Translations under genes and position numbers: made by a program
Notes under the pieces: generated by a model
What the model was told of the DNA's origin: nothing
Database searches by the model: none
Seen by the model: only the letters and a program-made list of their open reading frames with translations
Assembly (NCBI GenBank): GCA_937967535.1
Contig: CALCMV010000268.1
Coordinates: forward strand, 1 to 20,463
Length of the DNA stretch: 20,463 nt
Reading direction: 5' to 3'
From: an uncultured Saprospiraceae bacterium
Lineage (GTDB): Bacteria > Bacteroidota > Bacteroidia > Chitinophagales > Saprospiraceae
Part shown: positions 7,854 to 15,828 of the stretch, piece after piece
Layout of the letters: the number at the start of each line of letters is the position of its first letter
How positions within the stretch are numbered: position 1 is the stretch's first letter

Positions 7854-10800
7854 TTAAAATGAGATAGAGGCTCCTGCACGGATTCTTCGCGGAAGTCCAA
7901 AGTGAGCACCTTGCTCCAATCTCAAGTTATATAAAAAGCGTGTGAGGTCATCTACGTTATCTTCGGGTGCATAGAAACCATCATCCGTAGCTGATTGTGT
8001 AAAGCCGTAAACTGCCACGACATTTTCTGTATTGAGCAAGTTTTGGCTACGGATATATACATTGAGGAATAATGGTTTTTTACCGTCTTTGCCGCCAAGT
8101 TGAATATTTTTATCCAATCTGACATCTAATCTTGAAGTCCAGGGTAAGCGTGCGCCATTGAAGTCGCCGTCCACACCTTGTCCGCCACGCGCGTTACCAT
8201 TTAAGCCTTGCGTTGCTCCCGGATTGATAATTTCCAATGCTGCGGTGAATGGTCTGCCCGAGCCTAGACTGGTCAAGACATTGAGTCCGGTGTTCGCCAA
8301 GATATTTTTGCCAAATAAGACAGGTCCGTTGTAGGCTTTACCACTTTTGTAGCGATAGTCAAGCGTCAAGGCAATATTGTGGCGTTGGTCAAAATCGTAA
8401 GGGAGGAATGGTCGCACATCTCCCCTATCGGTAGAACCTCTGTTTTGGTTGGCATTTGAGCCTGTACCATCTGCAAATTGTAAGGTATAATTTGCTTTCA
8501 TGGATAGGTTGTTGGTTTCCCTCAAATCATAAGAAAAAGAGAATCCTTTTACCGTACCAAAGTCGCGATTGTCAAAAGTAGTATAAGTAGCTACGGGGTG
8601 TGCAAATAAGAATTGTCTTTGATTGACTTCGTCTCTTTGCTCACGATAGTAAGCGGAAATTTTGACCGCCGAACTTGCAGAAACTTTCTGTTGAAAACCG
8701 ACCTGATAATCAATCGTTCTGGAAGGTCGCAAGTTTGGATTATTGATGGTAGCTCCTGCGTTGAGGCTTTGCTCAAAGTTGTAGTAATCCAGAGGGTCTG
8801 CAAAAGTCTGCGTTGGTCTTCTTGATAGCACATCATAGTGAGCAAAGAAACCTGCATTTTCGGATAGTGGAAAGGAGAATGAGATACGCGGCATTACGGT
8901 GATTTGCGGCTCAAAATCTACAAAACCCGTGGGGTCGAAGCCATCTACCTGAATAGCAATATCATTCGGATTGTCGAAGTACGGATTATCTCCCGAACTA
9001 CCGAAGATAACGACCGGATCATTCACTGCATTTCCATTGGCATCAAACCACTGCTCACCGTCACGATAAGCGGAGATAGTTCCTGCTTCTTGATTGCCAT
9101 ATACTACGAAGTCGTCACCTATCGTTTCAGGGTGTTCGCCTCCTACTTCCGAAGCCGATTGGGTGGCATATAGTGAAAGTGGGTCGGCAGGTACCATGCG
9201 GTTGGCATCGTAGCGGTCAACACGCAGCCCCAAGTTGAAGTATAAGTCTTTAAAAGAGAATTTATCCTGAATAAATGCAGCCGCATAGATGGGCTGTGCC
9301 GGTGCCACGGGGCGCGTCAATACACCATCTGCATCTCTCGCTGTGAAGAAGTCATTGAAGGTGACATCTGTACCAAGTTGTTCGCCCAGGTAGTCGTATC
9401 CGAAGTAGCTCAACCGCAGTCTTCCAAAATCATTAATTAACTCATCAGCAGAGAACATATCTAAAGATAATTGGTCGGGTGTGAAGCTCTCTACGTTGAC
9501 CGGTTGATTTTGCGGGATGCCAAATGTATTTCTGAAATTTCTACCGAAATCTGTATTTACATTGGCATAGTCATAAGTAATTCTATCACCGTCCAGTGTG
9601 TAATTCTCTGTGGGTACTATACCTGCATTGATACGCTGGCGGGCAATATTCCACAAAGCAGCCGGACTAAGACTGTAACTTCTATCCAATCGTTGTTCGT
9701 AATAAATACCAAATTGAATAGAGTGTTTGCCCGGTTTATCTGCTCCTTTACCTACTATATCGAAGCCTGCATTGGCAGTTATCCCGATTTGGTTTTGCTG
9801 CCCTATCTGGAAAGTATTGAGTGGAACTCCGGCAGCCGTAAATAAGAAACGGTTAAAATTAGAGTTAACAAAACTACCGTTGATAAACGGGTCGTTGATA
9901 GTACCCATCAAGGCGTCGCCGTCGTAGTAAGCAGCAAGTGCGGCATTATCGACAGATGGTGTAAATCCGGTGATAGGTCCTACAAAACCGGTATGGTTTT
10001 GAACGTCAAAGTGTGTAACTCCATCAGTTGTGGTAAATGAATCTAAAGTAGGTGTGTAAGCATTTTGCAAGTCGCGCTCAATTCCTGCCACATAACCATA
10101 ATTAAACAGGTTATCTTCATGTACAATATCTTGAAACAAATCATTATTCTGCGAAATATCAAACTGAAGAGAGTAATTGATATTTTGAATCAAGGCACTT
10201 GTACGCGCTTCGCGTTCTTCATCCGACAAATCCAATAAATTGCCTCCTATGGTATGACGGAAACGGGCAAATGCCCGCCAATCGTTCTCAATAAAACTCG
10301 GATTGCGGTCATAGTTCAACAATTTATAAGTATTGAAGGCTTGCTTGGCATTTGAATTGAAATACTGCCCACCGACAGTAAGCGTCATGCCGCTTGTCGG
10401 TACAAAATCTACCTTACCATTGATGGAATAGTCTGTATCACGTGCATTTTCGCGGGCGGTCAGTCGTTCTACGTCACTCTGCAAAAGATTGTCTATAGCG
10501 AGCGTAGTACCATCTTCGGCAAACGGATTTGCCATCAGGCTACTTACTACACTAGGGCTAGCGCGATAAGACCCTAAGAAAGAGGGAAACGGGTCTGCCT
10601 GAGTGATAAATTGACCGGAAACCCGGAAACCAAGTATCGTTTCTTCTCTCGAAGCCCCGTTGGAACCTGCGGTACGCTTCCAAAGCGGACCGGAAAGGCT
10701 CGCCGTTGCGAAATTGTAGCCAAAGCCATCCAAGCCTTGCGAGGTCTCCAAATCCACTGCGCCACTGAATTGGCTGGCAGCACCTTTGGTCACGATATTG

Positions 10801-11459
10801 GTTACACCGCCCGTCACGTCACCGAAAGAGGCAGGTACCCCACCCGTGATGACTTGAATTTGCTCAATATCTTGTGCCGGTACAGAACGTCCACGTACAC
10901 GTACACCATCTACATATATAATCTGGTCGCCCTCACGTGCGCCTCTAAAACTCACATCCGTACCCTCTTTATCTTGCGATACGGCTGCCGTAGTAGCAAT
11001 AAGCGTACCCACACTACGTGTAGGCAATTTCTTAATATCTTCGCCACCGAGTGTATTACCGGAGGCGGTTTCATCTTGTCTGATAAGAGGTATTCGGTAC
11101 TCTGTGACTGTGACCACATCCAAGTCAACTCCTTGCTCTGCACTCATTGTTATGTCCAAAGGCAAAGATTGACTCGCACTTACACTAACACCTGTAGTAC
11201 GTGCGTTGGGATAGCCCACATAAACAGCTTCCACATCATACACACCCGGGTCAAAGCCCGTAAAAGAATAATTTCCGTCGAGGTCGGTCGTTGTTCCTGC
11301 CTTTTGAATCCCGTCTTTGAGCAGGATCACATTGGCAAAGGGTAAGCCCTCATTGGTTTCGGCATCATAGATGCGTCCTTGTATGGACTGAGATGACTGA
11401 CTATATGCCAATGTACTCACCAACACACAAGTCAATACCAAGTAAATGTAACGTATCAT
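7854..11459 (-). CDS. TonB-dependent outer-membrane receptor (SusC/CarboxypepD_reg type)
   Basis: The protein has 1201 residues with a signal peptide (MIRYIYLVLTCVLVSTLAYS). A carboxypeptidase-regulatory-like domain spans about 24-108 (IQGRIYDAETNEGLPFANV, DLDGNYSF, DVEAVYVGY). The plug domain follows at about 130-228, with DIKKLPTRSVG (141-151), VSFRGAREGDQIIYVDG (169-185), IEQIQVITGGVPASFGD and GGVTNIVTKG. The rest is a 22-stranded-type barrel ending in a terminal aromatic residue (ASISF). It should import a large or scarce substrate across the outer membrane using TonB energy; the substrate is unknown. No SusD-like lipoprotein lies beside it, so a polysaccharide-utilisation assignment is not supported. 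It is the first gene of a locus with the giant secreted protein and the PorV/PorQ-like protein. Confidence 0.93.
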   Translation of the reverse strand: MIRYIYLVLTCVLVSTLAYSQSSQSIQGRIYDAETNEGLPFANVILLKDGIQKAGTTTDLDGNYSFTGFDPGVYDVEAVYVGYPNARTTGVSVSASQSLPLDITMSAEQGVDLDVVTVTEYRIPLIRQDETASGNTLGGEDIKKLPTRSVGTLIATTAAVSQDKEGTDVSFRGAREGDQIIYVDGVRVRGRSVPAQDIEQIQVITGGVPASFGDVTGGVTNIVTKGAASQFSGAVDLETSQGLDGFGYNFATASLSGPLWKRTAGSNGASREETILGFRVSGQFITQADPFPSFLGSYRASPSVVSSLMANPFAEDGTTLAIDNLLQSDVERLTARENARDTDYSINGKVDFVPTSGMTLTVGGQYFNSNAKQAFNTYKLLNYDRNPSFIENDWRAFARFRHTIGGNLLDLSDEEREARTSALIQNINYSLQFDISQNNDLFQDIVHEDNLFNYGYVAGIERDLQNAYTPTLDSFTTTDGVTHFDVQNHTGFVGPITGFTPSVDNAALAAYYDGDALMGTINDPFINGSFVNSNFNRFLFTAAGVPLNTFQIGQQNQIGITANAGFDIVGKGADKPGKHSIQFGIYYEQRLDRSYSLSPAALWNIARQRINAGIVPTENYTLDGDRITYDYANVNTDFGRNFRNTFGIPQNQPVNVESFTPDQLSLDMFSADELINDFGRLRLSYFGYDYLGEQLGTDVTFNDFFTARDADGVLTRPVAPAQPIYAAAFIQDKFSFKDLYFNLGLRVDRYDANRMVPADPLSLYATQSASEVGGEHPETIGDDFVVYGNQEAGTISAYRDGEQWFDANGNAVNDPVVIFGSSGDNPYFDNPNDIAIQVDGFDPTGFVDFEPQITVMPRISFSFPLSENAGFFAHYDVLSRRPTQTFADPLDYYNFEQSLNAGATINNPNLRPSRTIDYQVGFQQKVSASSAVKISAYYREQRDEVNQRQFLFAHPVATYTTFDNRDFGTVKGFSFSYDLRETNNLSMKANYTLQFADGTGSNANQNRGSTDRGDVRPFLPYDFDQRHNIALTLDYRYKSGKAYNGPVLFGKNILANTGLNVLTSLGSGRPFTAALEIINPGATQGLNGNARGGQGVDGDFNGARLPWTSRLDVRLDKNIQLGGKDGKKPLFLNVYIRSQNLLNTENVVAVYGFTQSATDDGFYAPEDNVDDLTRFLYNLRLEQGAHFGLPRRIRAGASISF

Positions 11460-11787
11460 AAGCTTGAATAGTAGTTTTTTAGTTCATAGTTGTTAGTCCC
11501 TAATCCATAGAAAAATGGTGCGTGGTCTATCAACCGTAAAACTATTGCGACTCATCGCAACATAATTTCGTTAACTCATTGATTGTTTTGTTTCATTTAT
11601 TCGTTATCCGCCGATTCCTTATTCATTGAATTTGTATTGTTTTTTTATCGTAAAAATAAATAACGAATCTCCCAACGGATTCCGAGCGAATATCACATGA
11701 ATCAAAGCCACAATGTTAATAAAATGTTAATCAATAAAAAAATAATTTAACTATAAATTTGGCTGCATGGCAGCCTTTATGACAATT
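11460..11787. other. Gene-free leader region of the TonB receptor locus
   Basis: About 330 bases lie between the receptor start and the repeat island behind the dehydrogenase gene. I see no credible ORF. The region is AT-rich and presumably holds the promoter of the receptor locus, but no exact TAnnTTTG element with a matching upstream box is visible on the minus strand; only one-mismatch versions appear. The one clear structure is the small hairpin at 11761-11775. Confidence 0.5.
11761..11775 (-). terminator. Possible terminator hairpin after the dehydrogenase gene
   Basis: GGCTGC and GCAGCC form a perfect 6-bp GC-rich stem with a 3-base loop. On the minus strand it is followed by AAATTTATAG, so the U tract is poor; a longer T7 run occurs about 20 bases further on. 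It lies about 90 bp beyond the dehydrogenase stop codon and before the receptor promoter region, so a terminator role is plausible but not strongly supported. Confidence 0.4.
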
Positions 11788-11892
11788 GAGTTACGAGTTG
11801 CGAGTTACGAATTAGCGAGTTGTCGTTTTTTAAGATAATTTTATCTCATAAAACAAGCACTCGCTACTCACTACTCTTTACTCGCGCACTCG
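11788..11892. repeat. GAGTTAC-type repeat with inverted CTACTC arm, running into the dehydrogenase gene
   Basis: The left arm (11788-11824) is GAGTTAC, GAGTTGC, GAGTTAC, GAATTAGC, GAGTTGTC. The right arm (11857-11892) contains the reverse sense as ACTCGCTACTCACTACTC and related words. A small dyad, AGATAATTTTATCT (11833-11846), lies between the arms. The right arm overlaps the 3' end of the dehydrogenase gene, including its stop codon (11864-11866), so about the last ten codons are repeat-derived. Confidence 0.75.
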
Positions 11893-12826
11893 AAGTAATT
11901 TTCTCTGTTAGTACCTCTGCCAATCTTCTTTTTGATTCCAAAGTCCAACCTGCTACATGCGGCGTAAGTATCACATTATCAAATTCGTACAATTTTTTAT
12001 ATTCATTATTTTCGTCTTCATTAAATGTGTGCGGTTTTTCATTTTCAAATACATCCAAACATGCACCCCGCACTTTCCCCGATTTCAAAGCCGCAATCAA
12101 ATCCTGCGTACTGACCACCTTCCCACGCGAGGTATTGATGATGATGATTTTTTTGGTAAATTTTTCTATAAAATCCAAATCCACCAAATGATGCGTTTCC
12201 TCTGTCAGTGGCAGATGTAAGCTGATAATATCCGCTTCACGAAAAATGGTTTCCATATCCGTTTCTTCTACATACGGATGATGATTGGTATAGCGCAATT
12301 TGTACTTGTCGTAGGCAAGCACACGTACACCCATTCCGGCTAATTTGGTCGCAAAAGTACTGCCCGTATGCCCAAAACCAATGATACCAACCCTCTGACC
12401 CATGATTTCAAAGCCGCGATTTGCCTCTCGTTGCCATATTTTTTGACGTACTTGAGCATCAGCTTGCAAAAAATTATTAGCGAGTGCCAACAACATCCCC
12501 AATGCGTGTTCGGCTACGGCATTGCGGTTGCCTTCCGGCGAATTATAGACCGCTACGCCTTTCTCTGCTGCGTAGTCCAAATCAATAATTTCCAAGCCCG
12601 AACCGAGCCGCCCAATAAATTTGAGCCGGACAGCCTTATCCAACATCGCTTTATCTACGGTAATTTTACTGTTGATAATGATGCCTGTATATTCCGCAAT
12701 GATTTGGTTGACTTCGTTTGTGTGAATCTCGGGACGATATTCACAATGATAACCGACTGATTCTAGGTGCTTGAACAAAGTCGGATGTACATCATCTGTA
12801 ATGAGTACTTTCTTATTGTGATCCAC
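11864..12826 (-). CDS. NAD-dependent D-isomer-specific 2-hydroxyacid dehydrogenase
   Basis: At 320 residues this matches the D-2-hydroxyacid dehydrogenase family. The NAD-binding domain shows G150-F-G152-H-T-G155, with D173 at the end of the second strand indicating NAD rather than NADP. The catalytic set is R234 (NTSRG), E263 (DVFENEKP) and H290 (TPHVAGWT). These enzymes interconvert 2-keto acids and D-2-hydroxy acids; the closest role could be phosphoglycerate dehydrogenase (serine synthesis), but there is no C-terminal ACT domain and no serC neighbour, so the substrate is left open. The C-terminal tail SSARVKSSE is encoded by the GAGT-rich repeat island and is unlikely to be functionally conserved. 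The gene is flanked by repeat islands on both sides. Confidence 0.88.
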   Translation of the reverse strand: MDHNKKVLITDDVHPTLFKHLESVGYHCEYRPEIHTNEVNQIIAEYTGIIINSKITVDKAMLDKAVRLKFIGRLGSGLEIIDLDYAAEKGVAVYNSPEGNRNAVAEHALGMLLALANNFLQADAQVRQKIWQREANRGFEIMGQRVGIIGFGHTGSTFATKLAGMGVRVLAYDKYKLRYTNHHPYVEETDMETIFREADIISLHLPLTEETHHLVDLDFIEKFTKKIIIINTSRGKVVSTQDLIAALKSGKVRGACLDVFENEKPHTFNEDENNEYKKLYEFDNVILTPHVAGWTLESKRRLAEVLTEKITSSARVKSSE

Positions 12827-13068
12827 AATGGTTGTGTTTAGTTATGTAAAAGTATTAATAAATTCTTAAAAAAACAACAGGATTTTTGATTTGGTGATTT
12901 TTGATTTTTGATTGAGTCATTTACAATTTACTGTTCTTGACTTTTAATATTCTTTATAATCACTTATTAATCAATTAATTAAGCATTAATTTTACATCAA
13001 GTCAATATAAAATATGAGGAAAATTTCGCTACCCGAAATTTAATCAAAAATCAAAAATCAAAAATCTC
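12827..13068. repeat. GATTTTT repeat arms in inverted orientation around a 127-bp spacer
   Basis: The plus-sense GATTTTT arm (12881-12914, four copies with one interrupted unit) faces an inverted arm of AATCAAAAATC words (13042-13066). The word is the same as in the array at 1-126. The inverted arm ends 3 bases after the cytochrome c stop codon; the other arm lies about 55 bp upstream of the dehydrogenase start. Pairing the arms in RNA would give a stem of about 20 bp. No ORF is present. Confidence 0.8.
13021..13041 (-). terminator. Possible terminator after the cytochrome c gene
   Basis: AAATTTCG (13021-13028) and CGAAATTT (13034-13041) are perfect arms around a 5-base loop, located about 30 bp beyond the cytochrome stop codon. 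On the minus strand the stem is followed by TCCTCATATTTTATA, so the U tract is weak. Confidence 0.4.
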
Positions 13069-13551
13069 TTATTTTTCATTAACATCAAGTATATACCATT
13101 TGATAGCGGCTAGGTCGAGATTTTGCCGTCTGCCGCTTGCTTCGGGTGCGTAGTGGGTAGATAAATAATTCAAAATGAGGGGTTCTTTTTCGCCCAAATC
13201 CCAAAGCCCTTGCGTTTCTTGCATCCAACGAATCATTTGTCGCCAGCCTTCTTTGGTCGCTCTGTTTTGTGTGACCAATTTAGCAGAATGACAAGCTGTG
13301 CAAGTTGCTCGTACAATATCGAATCCCTCATCATATACCAAACCCGTTTGTACATGAATGCCGTTTACTATTTTATCAAAATCATCATCCTTGTCACCGC
13401 CCACAATTACCCCTGAATCGGCTATGGGAGTCGGTGTTTTATGCCATTTTACATCCGCATCATCCACGATTACATAGATGAATGCAGCAAGCCACAAACC
13501 AAGCGTTAGTAAAATAAGTCGCTGTAAATCACGTAGCAGATTCATCTTCAT
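13069..13551 (-). CDS. Membrane-anchored monohaem c-type cytochrome, partner of the molybdoenzyme
   Basis: This 160-residue protein has one N-terminal membrane segment (about 11-29) followed by a periplasmic domain. It carries a single haem-attachment motif C84-T-A-C87-H88; M106 or M110 (WRQMIRWMQ) could be the sixth haem ligand. It starts 2 bases after the stop codon of the sulfite-oxidase-like gene, so the two are almost certainly translated from one mRNA. The pairing resembles SorA/SorB sulfite:cytochrome c oxidoreductases, where the cytochrome takes electrons from the Mo centre. The anchor would hold it at the periplasmic face of the inner membrane. The name sorB is not used because homology to SorB cannot be tested here. 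Confidence 0.85.
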   Translation of the reverse strand: MKMNLLRDLQRLILLTLGLWLAAFIYVIVDDADVKWHKTPTPIADSGVIVGGDKDDDFDKIVNGIHVQTGLVYDEGFDIVRATCTACHSAKLVTQNRATKEGWRQMIRWMQETQGLWDLGEKEPLILNYLSTHYAPEASGRRQNLDLAAIKWYILDVNEK

Positions 13552-13553
13552 AA

Positions 13554-14807
13554 TTATGATTTTTGAACTTTAATAGCTATACGATGACAAGCATTATTGA
13601 GATAGCCTCTCGGATTCCATCCCGGTAAAAGCATCGGCTGTGAATTGCCTGATATATCGGTTGCTCTTGCCCATACTTCGTAGTAGCCTTCTTGTGGAAA
13701 TTCAATCTTGGCACTGAATGGCTGCCAAGCGTAGCGATTGGCGGGTTTTTCGAGTTGACATGCTTGCCAAGTTACGCCAAAATCAATCGAATAAGCCACT
13801 GATTTTACTTGCTCGGTGCTTGTCCATGCTTTCCCTCTGATGGGGAGTTTTTGGTCGAGCCGAATCATTGCGCCTGATTTGGGATAGGTGATGAGCGACT
13901 TGGTGGGCATACCCTCTATGATGCACATGTCTTCGTCGTTGACTTTGGTGCCGGGCGCAACAGATTTGCAGGGTACGCGGTAGGATTGTCCGGTCATTTT
14001 GGGTCCGTCGTGTACTTGATTGCGAATGACGATTTTGGACAGCCATTTGCCCGAACACGAAGCAGGAAAACCACCAAAAACCAAGCGAAGCGGATAACCA
14101 TTCAGCATTGGAATATCTTCGCCATTCATCGCCCATGCAATGAGGCTTTCTTCTTCCAATGCCTTAGCTATCGGAACGCCTCTTGAGATAACAACTTTCT
14201 TGGGGTCGCCCGAAATGTGGGTGTCTTTTCCGTAATACGCAACATAAACAGCATCACTTTTGATACCAATATCTTCCAACACATCTTTGAGTCTCACACC
14301 CGTCCATTCCGCACAACCAACTGCTCCGGTTGACCATTGATTGCCTTTTGCCGGTGGGTTAAATTCTTTTCTGCCATTGCCACCACATTCCAAAGTAAGT
14401 TGGTAGCTGTAATGCTTAAATTTTGATTTTAATTCAGCGAGGGTATAGGTCTTTTTTTGTCGGGCAGATTCGCCTTCGATGCTTAGTGTCCAGTTATTGA
14501 GATTGATGTTTGTGGGTGGTAAGCCATTATTTCGTACAAAAAATAAATTGTTGGGCGTTAGCGCGTCGTCGAGATACTCCGGTGGGGTTTCTGCGTTGAT
14601 TGGTTTATCATTTAGTACGACAAGATTGGGGCTTTTGCCCGGCAAATTAAATGCTTCTGAAGTATGCGCGAGTCCCGCCGGTATCATTCCCGTCGGAAAA
14701 TTATCCGCAAAAACTATCTTAGCTCCCAAGATAGCAGACATAGCCGCCAAAGTACTTTTTTTGATAAATTCTCTGCGATTGCTTTCGCGCTTTTTTTGTT
14801 TTATCAT
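13554..14807 (-). CDS. Tat-exported sulfite oxidase-like molybdopterin enzyme
   Basis: This protein has 417 residues. The N-terminus (MIKQKKRESNRREFIKKSTLAAMSAILG, written here only to mark R11-R12) is a twin-arginine signal. The Moco-binding domain (Oxidoreductase_molyb) holds LECGGNGR, with C141 as the expected Mo ligand, and a WSTGAVGCAEWTGVRLKDVL-like block at about 158-177. A C-terminal Mo-co dimerisation domain follows (AYSIDFGVTWQ, YEVWARATDISGNSQP), which separates it from the shorter MsrP/YedY enzymes. The likely reaction is sulfite oxidation to sulfate in the periplasm, with electrons passing to the adjacent cytochrome c. Other SUOX-fold substrates cannot be excluded. An ATG 27 codons upstream (14888) would overlap ksgA and bury the Tat motif, so 14807 is preferred. 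Confidence 0.88.
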   Translation of the reverse strand: MIKQKKRESNRREFIKKSTLAAMSAILGAKIVFADNFPTGMIPAGLAHTSEAFNLPGKSPNLVVLNDKPINAETPPEYLDDALTPNNLFFVRNNGLPPTNINLNNWTLSIEGESARQKKTYTLAELKSKFKHYSYQLTLECGGNGRKEFNPPAKGNQWSTGAVGCAEWTGVRLKDVLEDIGIKSDAVYVAYYGKDTHISGDPKKVVISRGVPIAKALEEESLIAWAMNGEDIPMLNGYPLRLVFGGFPASCSGKWLSKIVIRNQVHDGPKMTGQSYRVPCKSVAPGTKVNDEDMCIIEGMPTKSLITYPKSGAMIRLDQKLPIRGKAWTSTEQVKSVAYSIDFGVTWQACQLEKPANRYAWQPFSAKIEFPQEGYYEVWARATDISGNSQPMLLPGWNPRGYLNNACHRIAIKVQKS

Positions 14808-14860
14808 CACGAATAATTTTGTCGTAACGTAATAAGTGTATTTTTTTAGGAATATCTGTG

Positions 14861-15634
14861 TTACGTATCTCGCATCTCCTCCAGCCACTTTGTAATGTCT
14901 ATAAAATCTTCAACGCTCAATGTTTCCGGGCGGCGTTGAAAAAAAGGGTCGGCTTGCAGTCGTTCATGTTTGGTAAATGCGCGGAGGGTTTTGCGGAGCA
15001 TTTTGCGGCGTTGTCCGAAGGTTATCTTGACTACGCTGCGAAAGAGAGATTCGTCGCAGCCTAAATCTTGGTTTTCGCGTCGCGTGAGTCGTATTACGCC
15101 TGATTTGACTTTGGGCGGCGGATTGAATGCGCCCGGTGACAAACTAAACAAGTATTCGACCTCGTAATACGCCTGTATAAGCACGCTGATAACGCCATAT
15201 TCTTTTGAACCGGGCGGCGATGCCACGCGCTTTGCGACTTCTTTCTGAAACATGCCGACCATTTCAGGTATTTGCAGTCGGTACTTGACGATTTTGAAAA
15301 GTATTTGCGAGGAAATATTATACGGGAAGTTGCCGATGACCGCGAATTGTCCTTCAAAATGCTCGCTAGGGTTGAGCTTCATCACATCTTGGAATATGAC
15401 ACGCCCTTCGAGTTGCGGAAATTCCTCTGCAAGATAGGCTACCATATCGGGGTCTGCCTCTACCGCTTTGAGTTGGTAAGGTCGGTCTATCAGAAATTGA
15501 GTCAGCATCCCTTTACCCGGTCCGATTTCAAGAACTTCACCGTAGGCATCCGTATGTGCAAGGCTCTCTGCAATGCGCCTTGCGGTGCTTTCTTCTTTCA
15601 AAAAGTGCTGACCGTATGATTTTTTTGCTTTCAT
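14861..15634 (-). CDS. ksgA: 16S rRNA (adenine1518-N6/adenine1519-N6)-dimethyltransferase
   Basis: This protein (257 residues, normal family length) begins MKAKKSYGQHFL, the standard KsgA/Dim1 opening. The SAM-binding motif I is E36-I-G-P-G-K-G (36-42), and the catalytic motif is NFPYNIS (102-108), equivalent to the family NLPYNIS. KsgA dimethylates two adjacent adenosines in the 3' end of 16S rRNA during late small-subunit assembly. The open frame runs on to 15700, but those extra 22 codons are translated repeat DNA (15650-15719), so the ATG at 15634 is the start. The last codons (EMRDT) also fall in a GAGATGCGAGATACG direct repeat on the minus strand. The molybdoenzyme gene follows 53 bp downstream. 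Confidence 0.96.
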   Translation of the reverse strand: MKAKKSYGQHFLKEESTARRIAESLAHTDAYGEVLEIGPGKGMLTQFLIDRPYQLKAVEADPDMVAYLAEEFPQLEGRVIFQDVMKLNPSEHFEGQFAVIGNFPYNISSQILFKIVKYRLQIPEMVGMFQKEVAKRVASPPGSKEYGVISVLIQAYYEVEYLFSLSPGAFNPPPKVKSGVIRLTRRENQDLGCDESLFRSVVKITFGQRRKMLRKTLRAFTKHERLQADPFFQRRPETLSVEDFIDITKWLEEMRDT

Positions 15635-15649
15635 CTTTGACGTGTTATT

Positions 15650-15719
15650 GAATTGACGGGTTGGTGGGTTGATGAGTTGACGGGTTGATGAAAGCGACAA
15701 CTCATCAACTCATCAACTC
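15650..15719. repeat. 8-bp GGGTTGAT repeat with inverted CAACTCAT arm
   Basis: The left arm has five 8-bp units (GAATTGAC, GGGTTGGT, GGGTTGAT, GAGTTGAC, GGGTTGAT; 15650-15689). Eight bases later the right arm has CAACTCAT twice plus CAACTC (15698-15719), which is the reverse complement of the same word. This gives a fold-back of about 22 bp with a short loop, directly upstream of ksgA on its leader side. Confidence 0.9.
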
Positions 15720-15784
15720 TTGGATAAAAGTACGGCGAATTGAGGAAAAAATGGATTGGAGTGGCTTTTTTGGGGTAAAATAAG

Positions 15785-15792
15785 TATTTTTG
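15785..15792 (+). promoter_or_regulatory. Candidate -7 element for the AAA ATPase gene
   Basis: TATTTTTG is an exact match to the Bacteroidota TAnnTTTG -7 consensus, 30 bases before the first ATG. A TTTG at 15769-15772 is closer than the usual -33 spacing (12 bp instead of roughly 17-23), so the assignment rests mainly on the -7 box and position. Confidence 0.35.
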
Positions 15793-15803
15793 TTGGATGT
15801 AAA

Positions 15804-15828
15804 CATCATTTTTAATAAAAAAATGATG
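15804..15828 (+). promoter_or_regulatory. Hairpin sequestering the first start codons of the ATPase gene
   Basis: CATCATTTTT (15804-15813) and AAAAATGATG (15819-15828) are perfect 10-bp inverted arms around a 5-base loop. The 3' arm includes both tandem ATG codons (15823 and 15826). In mRNA this would occlude initiation there and may favour the ATG at 15844, or give conditional translation. Confidence 0.5.

Noticed and set aside
10611..11345. Long plus-strand ORF opposite the TonB receptor
   Set aside because: It lies wholly antisense to a well-supported coding region, is rich in Cys, Thr and Arg, and has no recognisable domain.
7854..11459. Polysaccharide utilisation locus
   Set aside because: No SusD-like lipoprotein, glycoside hydrolase or hybrid two-component sensor is adjacent to the receptor.
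11864..12826. Naming the dehydrogenase serA
   Set aside because: The catalytic and NAD motifs define only the D-2-hydroxyacid dehydrogenase family; there is no ACT domain or serine-pathway neighbour.
14808..14888. N-terminal extension of the molybdoenzyme
   Set aside because: It overlaps ksgA and would move the twin-arginine motif away from the N-terminus.
15635..15700. N-terminal extension of KsgA by 22 codons
   Set aside because: The added residues are translated GGGTTGAT repeat, while the family N-terminus begins at the ATG at 15634.
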